Assembly (NCBI RefSeq): GCF_002093745.1
Contig: NZ_MTSB01000014.1
Location: 109,966-173,965, forward strand
DNA length: 64,000 nucleotides
Source of the DNA: Pseudomonas graminis
GTDB lineage: Bacteria; Pseudomonadota; Gammaproteobacteria; Pseudomonadales; Pseudomonadaceae
Direction: 5' to 3'
Position 1 is the first letter of the stretch. Every line of letters begins with the position of its first letter. Shown here one piece after another: positions 57,582 through 64,000 of this stretch. A model generated the notes under the pieces. It saw nothing but the letters and a program-made list of their open reading frames with translations. It had not been told where the DNA came from and made no database searches. The position numbers were made by a program, and so were the translations under genes.

Positions 57582-58646
57582 CTAGCCCGGCAGCCTCACC
57601 GGCTTCTTGGCACCGCTGAACAATCCCCAGCTGGAGATGAACAGCGCAGCAATCAGCGGCCCGATCACAAAGCCGTTCAGACCGAAAACCGACATGCCGC
57701 CCAAGGTGGAAATAAGGATCAGGTAATCCGGCATCTTGGTGTCCTTGCCGACCAGAATCGGACGCAACACGTTGTCCACCAGCCCGATGACGAAGACCCC
57801 GAACAACATAAGCACAACACCCTGCCAAATCATGCCGCTAAGCAAGAAGTAGACCGCAACAGGCGCCCAGACAATCCCCGCGCCGACTGCCGGGAGCAGC
57901 GACAGGAAGGCCATGATCACCGCCCAGAGCAAGGCACTTGGAATATCGAGCGCCCAGAAAATGAAGCCGCCCAACGCACCTTGCGTCACGGCGACCACCA
58001 CGTTGCCCTTGACTGTGGCCCGCACCACACGAGTGAATTTGAGCTGCAGACGACGCTTCTGCTGTTCCGCAAGCGGAAAGGCAGTGCGTATTTTGCGCAC
58101 CAGTTCCTGCCCGTCGCGCAGGAAGAAGTACAACAGATAAAGCATGATGAAGACGCTCACCACGAAATCGAACGTACCCTGCCCGAAGCTGAAGGCCTGC
58201 GTTGCCAGGTACTGGCTGCCTTGCATCGCACCCTTGGTGATTTTATCGCGCAACCCTTCAAGGTCACCCATGCCCAGACGGTCGAGCAAGGCCTGAATCG
58301 AGTGTGGCAGCAGGTCCTTGAACTCAGCCAGATAACCCGCGATATCCAGTTGGCCGGTTTCGACGTTCTTGTACAGCGTGGTGCCTTCCTGAACCAGCAA
58401 GGCACTGATGACGATCACGGGCAGAATCGCGATGACCAGACAGATCGTCAGGGTACACAGGGAAGTGAGGTTACGTGACCAGTTGAACTTGATCTGCAGC
58501 CTGCGCTGCACGGGTGCAAAGATGATCCCGAGAATGACCGCCCAGAATACTGCGCCATAGAACGGCAACAGAATCCATATGAAAGCAATGGTCACCAGCA
58601 CCAATAGCAGAATGAGGGTTTTGTATTGCAACGTGGTTTCGTTCAT
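57582..58646 (-). CDS. AI-2E family (YdiK/PerM-type) membrane protein
   Basis: 354 residues with about seven to eight membrane helices and the family's C-terminal segment LPAVGAGIVWAPVAVYFLLSG and DNVLRPILVGKDTKMPDYLI. Family members transport diverse solutes; despite the name, AI-2 export is shown for few. The substrate is unknown. It is convergent with nuo. Confidence 0.87.
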   Translation of the reverse strand: MNETTLQYKTLILLLVLVTIAFIWILLPFYGAVFWAVILGIIFAPVQRRLQIKFNWSRNLTSLCTLTICLVIAILPVIVISALLVQEGTTLYKNVETGQLDIAGYLAEFKDLLPHSIQALLDRLGMGDLEGLRDKITKGAMQGSQYLATQAFSFGQGTFDFVVSVFIMLYLLYFFLRDGQELVRKIRTAFPLAEQQKRRLQLKFTRVVRATVKGNVVVAVTQGALGGFIFWALDIPSALLWAVIMAFLSLLPAVGAGIVWAPVAVYFLLSGMIWQGVVLMLFGVFVIGLVDNVLRPILVGKDTKMPDYLILISTLGGMSVFGLNGFVIGPLIAALFISSWGLFSGAKKPVRLPG

Positions 58647-58803
58647 GTCCTGTCCATGTCAGTAGACCGTGCATCCGCGCCCGGTCTGGAGCTTAGTCAG
58701 CACATCAACGTACGAGTGCCATCTGATGACAGCAATATGATCACCGCTGACGAACGCACAACAGCAAGGGTCGACAGCGCCTTGAAACGCGTTCAGATCC
58801 ACG

Positions 58804-60483
58804 TCAGACGCGGAACTGACCTACCAGTTTGTCGAGGCTGGTACCCAGCTCGGCGAGACTGCGCGACGTCTGGGCACTCTGCCGGGTTTCGTCCGCTACG
58901 CTTTCAACTGCACCGGCGATCTGGTGAACACTGCGATTGATCTCTTCGGCAACCGCCGTCTGCTCTTCGGCCGCGCTGGCGATTTGTGCGTTCATGGCAT
59001 TGATGGTTGCAATCAACTCACCGATGGTTACCAGCGACAGACCCGCTTCATTGGCTTGCGTTGACGTCCCGTCGCCGGCTTCACTGGAACGCCGCATGGC
59101 CGTGACGGCCTCCTGCGTACCCTGCTGCAAGCGGTCGATCATGCCTTGAATTTCCTGGGTGCTCTGCTGGGTGCGGCTGGCCAGTGCCCGGACTTCGTCG
59201 GCAACCACCGCAAACCCGCGTCCTGCTTCCCCTGCCCTCGCGGCCTCGATAGCGGCGTTGAGTGCGAGCAAGTTGGTCTGTTCGGCAATCGAGCGAATGA
59301 CACCCAGCACGCTGACGATGGAAGACACATCTTTCTGCAGCACATCCAGTGAAGAACCGCTTTTGCGAATGTCCTCTACCAGCGCATGAATCTGCTTGAT
59401 GCTGCCGTCGACCACGCGCTTGGCGGCACGTCCCTGCTCGTCAGTCTGCTGTGCTGCCACGGAGGCTCCTTGCGCACTCTTCGCGACTTCCTGGGCGGCA
59501 GCGGACATCTGATTGATCGCAGTGGCCACCTGATCGGTCTCGTGGCGCTGGCGGTCCATTGCGGTTTCCGAGCGTTGCGCCTGGGACGAGACCTCTCCGA
59601 CCAAGCCATTGAGCTGTCTGGTCATTTCACTGATCTGGCGAACCATGCCGTGAATCTTGTCGACAAACCGGTTGAACGAGCCCGCGAGCTCTCCGAGTTC
59701 ATCATTGCTGGTGATGGCGAGACGCCGGGTCAGATCGCCTTCACCCGCAGCAATGTCATCGAGGTTGTTTTTCATCAGGGCCAGTGGACGCAGCAAGGTG
59801 CCTGCCATCACTATCCCGACGATGCTGATGACCACCAGCACCAGAACGGTAATCCCCAGAATGCTGTAGAGCATTTCCTGCAAGCGTGCTTCGACGTTCT
59901 GCCTGACTACCGCCACCTGTGCGTCGATACCGTCTAGATTGACGGCAGAACCGATGACCAGGTCCCATTTGGGCAGGTAATCCGTGTAGCCAATCTTGGG
60001 CACCGGTTCGGTCTTGCCCGGCAGCGCCGAAGAGTACATCACGTAGTGAGTGCCCGCCTTGCCGACCGCGACCAGCTCGCGATTGATGTAAACCCCGTTC
60101 GCGTCACGGGCATCATTGAAGCTTTTCCCCAGACCGTCAGGGCTGGTACTGCGAAAGATACGGATGACCTGTGAGTCGTAGCCGAAGATATAACCGTCTT
60201 TGCCGTAGCTGACGGCCGACAACAACTTGATGGCATTGGCACGTGCCGTCTCATCGCCGGGTGCTGCCGCATCATAGAGCGGTTTGATCGCGGTCATGGC
60301 AATCGCCACGTAGTTCTGCAGCGTGGCCTTGGCCTCGGACAACAGACGCTCTCGCGTGTCACTGACCTCGCGCTCAGCCTGCTTGTGCAGCATGAACACC
60401 GTCGTAGCACTGATCACCAGCGCAAATATCAGGACCGGCAATACTGCCAACGACAAAACCTTGGCTTTCAGACTGAGACGCAT
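58804..60483 (-). CDS. Methyl-accepting chemotaxis protein with sCache_2 domain
   Basis: 559 residues. An N-terminal membrane helix (about 10-32), a periplasmic single-Cache domain (about 33-190, including [12 protein letters not shown] and [17 protein letters not shown]), a second helix (about 208-230), HAMP and the MCP signalling domain with hairpin tip [19 protein letters not shown]. sCache_2 receptors bind short carboxylates. By position it may correspond to the malate receptor CtpM (PA2652) of PAO1, but ligand specificity cannot be read here. Confidence 0.9.
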   Translation of the reverse strand: MRLSLKAKVLSLAVLPVLIFALVISATTVFMLHKQAEREVSDTRERLLSEAKATLQNYVAIAMTAIKPLYDAAAPGDETARANAIKLLSAVSYGKDGYIFGYDSQVIRIFRSTSPDGLGKSFNDARDANGVYINRELVAVGKAGTHYVMYSSALPGKTEPVPKIGYTDYLPKWDLVIGSAVNLDGIDAQVAVVRQNVEARLQEMLYSILGITVLVLVVISIVGIVMAGTLLRPLALMKNNLDDIAAGEGDLTRRLAITSNDELGELAGSFNRFVDKIHGMVRQISEMTRQLNGLVGEVSSQAQRSETAMDRQRHETDQVATAINQMSAAAQEVAKSAQGASVAAQQTDEQGRAAKRVVDGSIKQIHALVEDIRKSGSSLDVLQKDVSSIVSVLGVIRSIAEQTNLLALNAAIEAARAGEAGRGFAVVADEVRALASRTQQSTQEIQGMIDRLQQGTQEAVTAMRRSSEAGDGTSTQANEAGLSLVTIGELIATINAMNAQIASAAEEQTAVAEEINRSVHQIAGAVESVADETRQSAQTSRSLAELGTSLDKLVGQFRV

Positions 60484-60609
60484 AGGATTATGCCTTATGG
60501 TTATTTTTATAAGTCGGAGGTGCCCATCAGGCTATCGGCATCCTCCGTCCGACATTAAGGCTAGTCCTGATTTTTCGTAAGAAAACTCCGTTTAGTTCGA
60601 ACTGACAAC

Positions 60610-61929
60610 TTATGGCGCCGTACGCTCAGGCAAGTCGATACGTACGCGAAGCCCGCTGGAAGGGCTTTCCAGAAGTTGCAACTGACCGCCCCATGCTTCA
60701 ACGATGTCGCGCACGATGCCCAGACCCAGTCCGTGGCCGGTAATCTGCTCGTCCAGACGAGCGCCACGGCTGAAGACTTCTGCACGCTGAGATTCGGGAA
60801 TGCCAGGCCCATCGTCGTCCACCAACAGGCAGAACCCTTGATCCTGGCGCACAATGCTCAGACGCACTTCGCTGTCAGCCCACTTGCAGGCGTTGTCCAG
60901 TAGATTGCCCAGCAGCTCAAGGATATCTTCCCGGTCCCAAGGCAGGTACATGCCAGGCTCGACGTCGTTGAGTAGCTGAAGGTGAGCGCCGTGGATCATG
61001 CCCAGCGTGGAAAACAGCCCGGGCAGTTCCGCATCACAATCAAAACGAGCGCCCGGCAGCGCGTCACCGGAAAGACGTGCCCGATTGAGCTCTCTCTCAA
61101 GACGCAGACGGATGTTTTCCAGTTGCTCCTGCAGTGTTTTGCGCAAGGCAGGATTGGCGTCCAGCTGTCCGCTGAGCGCCAGGCTGAGCAGGACAGCAAG
61201 CGGAGTTTTCAACGCATGCCCCAGGTTACCCAACGCGTTGCGTGAACGTTTCAGGCTGTCTTCGGTGTGCGCAAGCAGATGGTTGATCTGGGCCACCAGC
61301 GGTTCGAGCTCAAGGGGGACTTGATTATCCAGCTGCGAGCGTTGGCCCTGCTGGAGCTGGGATATCTGTTCACGAACGGTTTCCAGTGGACGAAGTGCCC
61401 TTCGCACTGTGATGCGTTGCAGCACCAGCACCAGCACCAACGCGGCGAACCCCAGCCCGAGGCCTATCTGCTGCATGAGACGAAAGCTTGCCCTGACCGG
61501 GGTGTAGTCCTGCGCGACGGTGATGGAAATCTGTTGACCGAACTTGCGGTATTCGCTGGTCAGCATCAACAGTGACTGCCCTGTTTGGCCCAGCTCGAGG
61601 TTGGCGTGCAAACCTACACCGGGCTGAGGCAGCTCGAAGTCCCATAGAGATCGGGAACGCCAGTGGCCCTGCGGCAGGTCCATACGAAAATAGTGACCGG
61701 ACAACGGACGCTGATAAGCTCCCGACAAGCGATGATCGTCCAGTTGCAGCCCGGCAGGACCACGCACCAGCGCCACCAGAAGGTTCTCGCTTTCATTGCG
61801 CAGACCTGATTCGAGATAGCGCTGCAGACCCACTTCAAACAGCCAGAGACTGGTCTGTGCCATCACCAGACCGACCACCACCATCACGGCGATCAAGCCC
61901 AGGCTCAAACGCCGCTGTATGGACTTCAA
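60610..61929 (-). CDS. Sensor histidine kinase, BqsS/CarS-like
   Basis: 439 residues. Two membrane helices (about 8-30 and 168-190) flank a periplasmic sensor. The H-box is [12 protein letters not shown], the N-box [14 protein letters not shown], and G-boxes DDGPGIPE and GHGLGLGIV follow. Synteny (RR, two PepSY genes, queD) points to PAO1 BqsS/CarS (PA2656), an Fe(II)- and Ca-responsive kinase. The periplasmic Fe(II) motif RExxE described for BqsS reads RNESE at 44-48 here. It overlaps the response-regulator gene by four bases. Confidence 0.88.
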   Translation of the reverse strand: MKSIQRRLSLGLIAVMVVVGLVMAQTSLWLFEVGLQRYLESGLRNESENLLVALVRGPAGLQLDDHRLSGAYQRPLSGHYFRMDLPQGHWRSRSLWDFELPQPGVGLHANLELGQTGQSLLMLTSEYRKFGQQISITVAQDYTPVRASFRLMQQIGLGLGFAALVLVLVLQRITVRRALRPLETVREQISQLQQGQRSQLDNQVPLELEPLVAQINHLLAHTEDSLKRSRNALGNLGHALKTPLAVLLSLALSGQLDANPALRKTLQEQLENIRLRLERELNRARLSGDALPGARFDCDAELPGLFSTLGMIHGAHLQLLNDVEPGMYLPWDREDILELLGNLLDNACKWADSEVRLSIVRQDQGFCLLVDDDGPGIPESQRAEVFSRGARLDEQITGHGLGLGIVRDIVEAWGGQLQLLESPSSGLRVRIDLPERTAP

Positions 61930-62594
61930 CCTCCGGCTCCGCCGTAAAGATAGCCTTGCCCGCGACGGGTCTCGACGACCGCGCGGCCCAGCTTGCGCCT
62001 CAGGTGATTGACGTGAACCTCGATGACATTGGAGTCGCGCTCGTTTTCGCCGTCATACAGGTGCTCGGACAGATGGCTTTTGGAAAGAATCTGCCCGGGG
62101 TGCAGCATGAAATAGCGTAGAAGACGAAACTCTGCGGAGGTAAGCTGAATATCAACGCCATCGCGGCTGACACATTGCCGCCCCTCGTCCAGATTGAGAC
62201 CTGCGGACTCCAGCGTTGGCTGGTTGGCCAACCCGTGCGAGCGTCGCAGAAGTGCCTGAATACGCAGTTGCAGTTCTTCAGGATGAAAAGGCTTGGTCAG
62301 GTAATCGTCGGCACCGGCCTTCAGCCCTTCAATTCGCTCGGACCATGATCCCCGCGCCGTCAGGATCAATACAGGTGTTGCCAGACCTTTCCCACGCCAT
62401 TGCTGGAGAACTTCAAGCCCGGACATACCGGGCAGCCCCAGGTCCAGAACAATCAGATCGTATGGCTCACTCGCCCCCTGATAGACCGCATCACGCCCGT
62501 CGGCCAGCCAGTCGACGGCATAGCCCTGGCGCCCCAACGCAGCGAGTAGCTCATCGGCGAGGGGAACATGATCTTCAACCAGTAACAGGCGCAT
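61926..62594 (-). CDS. OmpR-family response regulator, BqsR/CarR-like
   Basis: 222 residues. Receiver domain with phospho-acceptor D51 ([13 protein letters not shown]) and K101 ([10 protein letters not shown]), then a winged-helix DNA-binding domain ([38 protein letters not shown]). It is the partner of the adjacent kinase. Its start overlaps the stop of the upstream PepSY gene by one base, so the four genes form one operon. Confidence 0.92.
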   Translation of the reverse strand: MRLLLVEDHVPLADELLAALGRQGYAVDWLADGRDAVYQGASEPYDLIVLDLGLPGMSGLEVLQQWRGKGLATPVLILTARGSWSERIEGLKAGADDYLTKPFHPEELQLRIQALLRRSHGLANQPTLESAGLNLDEGRQCVSRDGVDIQLTSAEFRLLRYFMLHPGQILSKSHLSEHLYDGENERDSNVIEVHVNHLRRKLGRAVVETRRGQGYLYGGAGG

Positions 62595-62902
62595 CAGTCA
62601 TCATCCTCGTCTTTCAATAATCGGCTGTCCCGGGCATCAAACTTGAGCTCTCGTACAACGCCCTGCGGCGTCAGCAGCTCGAATTCATAAACGTACATAT
62701 TGTTTTTCTCTTCGAGCTCGGCTTCCAGCAGACGGGCGCCCGGATGGAGACCCAACGCCCGCTCGATGAACTGCTCAAGAGGCAGAATCACACCGCGCTG
62801 CCGCAAGCTGAGCGCTTCGTCCTGATTCAAATCTCTGGCGTACGCGAAGGAGCAGATCAGGCTCAAACCCAGGATGGCACAGAGATGCTTGTCGACATTC
62901 AT
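62594..62902 (-). CDS. PepSY-domain periplasmic protein
   Basis: 102 residues. A signal peptide ([16 protein letters not shown], cleaved near 22) precedes one PepSY domain with [26 protein letters not shown]. PepSY domains often act as inhibitors or ligand-binding modules. It is co-transcribed with the response regulator and kinase; PAO1 has similar small genes (PA2658-PA2659) beside BqsRS. Confidence 0.85.
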   Translation of the reverse strand: MNVDKHLCAILGLSLICSFAYARDLNQDEALSLRQRGVILPLEQFIERALGLHPGARLLEAELEEKNNMYVYEFELLTPQGVVRELKFDARDSRLLKDEDDD

Positions 62903-63210
62903 TAGTTATCCTGATGATTCCTGTAGACCTGGCCTGTGGCGGCGTCTATTTCGAGATACCACTCAATATCCTGCGCATCACGCAGCTCGACATTGTAAAC
63001 GTACCTGCCGTAGATGTTCTTGAGCTGTGTGCCGATAATGCTGGCACCGGGATGTTTGCTCAACGCCTTGGCATCAAGCCTCTCGCTTGACTGGAGGGTG
63101 CCGGCATCACTGAGACGCAGTACCTCCTCGGGATCAATGCCCCGCGCCTGAATGACAGTAGAGGTGAGAACAAGCGTAAGGGCCGCCAGCAAGGCCGTCA
63201 GCGTTTTCAT
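62902..63210 (-). CDS. PepSY-domain periplasmic protein
   Basis: 102 residues. Signal peptide (MKTLTALLAALTLVLTSTVIQA), then a PepSY domain with ASIIGTQLKNIYGRYVYNVELRDAQ and a C-terminal WYLEIDAATGQV. It resembles the next gene and probably arose by duplication. ATG 63210 is chosen; the in-frame TTG two codons upstream is less likely. It is the first gene of the operon. Confidence 0.85.
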   Translation of the reverse strand: MKTLTALLAALTLVLTSTVIQARGIDPEEVLRLSDAGTLQSSERLDAKALSKHPGASIIGTQLKNIYGRYVYNVELRDAQDIEWYLEIDAATGQVYRNHQDN

Positions 63211-63419
63211 TATCAAAGGGATCCATAGCCGTCGATGCTTTTATGGTATTCACCTTAACCGGTGCAACTTAACTCAAGCTGAAGGGTTCTGGCCGAGTGC
63301 CATCAGCCTTTTGAAGAAATCGTCATCTGCCGACCGCATGGCGTTTCATACCATTGCTGTTAAACTCGCCGACTGCATTTATCGCGTAGGCGATCGCCAT
63401 TTTTCGGGACCAATACACA

Positions 63420-63776
63420 GTGGAAATCTTCAAAGAGTTTACGTTTGAGTCGGCACACCTCCTCCCCAACGTTCCAGAGGGGCACAAGTGCGGGCGCCTG
63501 CACGGGCATTCATTTCGTGTCGGCATTCACCTGGCCGGCAAGGTAGACCCTCATACAGGCTGGATCCGGGATTTTTCCGAAATCAAGGCCATTTTCAAAC
63601 CGCTTTACGAGCGGCTTGATCATCACTACCTGAATGACATTCCAGGCCTTGAGAATCCAACCAGCGAGAACCTTGCAAAGTGGATCTGGGACGAGTTGAA
63701 ACCGCTACTGCCTGAGCTGTCGGCGATTCGGATTCATGAGACCTGCACCAGCGGATGTGAATATCGCGGAGACTGA
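63420..63776 (+). CDS. queD: 6-carboxy-tetrahydropterin synthase QueD
   Basis: 118 residues with zinc histidines in FESAHLL and RLHGHSF, the catalytic Cys in HKCGRLHGH (about residue 25), and DHHYLND. It makes 6-carboxy-5,6,7,8-tetrahydropterin for queuosine and preQ1. The start is GTG at 63420, set by the conserved opening [13 protein letters not shown]. It is divergent from the PepSY operon. Confidence 0.95.
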   Translation: MEIFKEFTFESAHLLPNVPEGHKCGRLHGHSFRVGIHLAGKVDPHTGWIRDFSEIKAIFKPLYERLDHHYLNDIPGLENPTSENLAKWIWDELKPLLPELSAIRIHETCTSGCEYRGD

Positions 63777-63792
63777 CCTTTCCGGCTTAAGA

Positions 63793-63818
63793 AAAACCAC
63801 CTTAAGGGTGGTTTTTTT
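63793..63818 (+). terminator. Terminator of queD
   Basis: ACCACC (63796-63801), loop TTAAG, GGTGGT, with A and T tracts on either side. Confidence 0.85.
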
Positions 63819-63909
63819 ATGCCTGTGTGTACGCCCTGGCAGCAAGCTGGCCGGCATGGGGGTGTTCAACTGAAATGTGTTTCAAAGCGGGATGGCGGAC
63901 GCCACAAAA

Positions 63910-63946
63910 ACAAAAACCCTCAACGCATAAGCGATGAGGGTTTTTG
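63910..63946 (-). terminator. Terminator of the rRNA operon
   Basis: On the minus strand, AAAAACCCTCA and TGAGGGTTTTT form a long stem around CGC/GCG directly after the 5S gene, with a T tract. Confidence 0.88.
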
Positions 63947-63955
63947 GAATTTAAT

Positions 63956-64000
63956 CTTGACGATGACCTACTCTCACATGGGGAAACCCCACACTACCAT
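63956..64000 (-). rRNA. rrf: 5S ribosomal RNA, 3' part
   Basis: The minus strand reads ATGGTAGTGTGGGGTTTCCC followed by CATGTGAGAGTAGGTCATCG, the conserved 3' half of Pseudomonas 5S rRNA. About 45 of 120 bases are inside the window; the 5' part and presumably the 23S and 16S genes lie to the right. The exact 3' end is uncertain by a few bases. Confidence 0.93.

Overview
The window is chromosomal DNA of a fluorescent Pseudomonas. The core gene order (yccA, tRNA-Ser, tusDCBE, ybiB, cysG, serS, crcB, rarA, lolA, ftsK, aat, ate, infA, clpA, clpS, cspD, idh, nudix, mnmA, hflD, purB, roxA, aceA, nuoA-N, chemoreceptor, two-component pair, queD) matches what I recall of P. aeruginosa PAO1 around PA2604-PA2666. 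An alkaline protease gene close to yccA and the nuo operon fits the P. syringae group best. The species call is inference. I see no transposase, integrase, phage gene or CRISPR array.

Positions 1-2180 hold the start of a serralysin (aprA), yccA and tRNA-Ser(UGA) with a near-consensus promoter and a terminator. Positions 2200-12100 are an accessory block between tRNA-Ser and tusD, two loci that I recall as neighbours in PAO1. Its first half is a LasR/RsaL/LasI-type quorum-sensing module, with a VanB-type reductase gene divergent from the regulator. Directly downstream of the synthase lies an operon for a xylose-isomerase-like TIM-barrel protein, an AzlC/AzlD amino-acid exporter and a type Ic aminotransferase. 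Two near-identical lux boxes, one before the synthase gene and one over its stop codon, suggest that the operon belongs to the quorum regulon. It could make and export an amino-acid-like compound; that product is inference. The second half holds a LysR regulator, a citrate-type MFS symporter with a periplasmic binding protein, and a small hypothetical protein.

Positions 12398-40503 are mostly housekeeping genes: the sulfur relay for tRNA 2-thiolation (tusDCBE, with mnmA further on), siroheme synthesis, seryl-tRNA synthetase, fluoride export, replication-fork maintenance, lipoprotein transport, chromosome segregation, N-end-rule proteolysis (aat, ate, clpA, clpS), translation initiation and isocitrate dehydrogenase. 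A small accessory pair (Tat-type hydrolase and divergent LysR) sits between idh and the Nudix gene.

Positions 40785-57570 hold isocitrate lyase and the complete 13-gene complex I operon (nuoC and nuoD fused), with a Fur-box-like palindrome upstream. Positions 57582-63800 hold an AI-2E-family membrane protein, an sCache chemoreceptor, a BqsRS/CarRS-like two-component system with two PepSY proteins, and queD. The window ends in the 3' part of a 5S rRNA on the minus strand, so an rRNA operon begins to the right.
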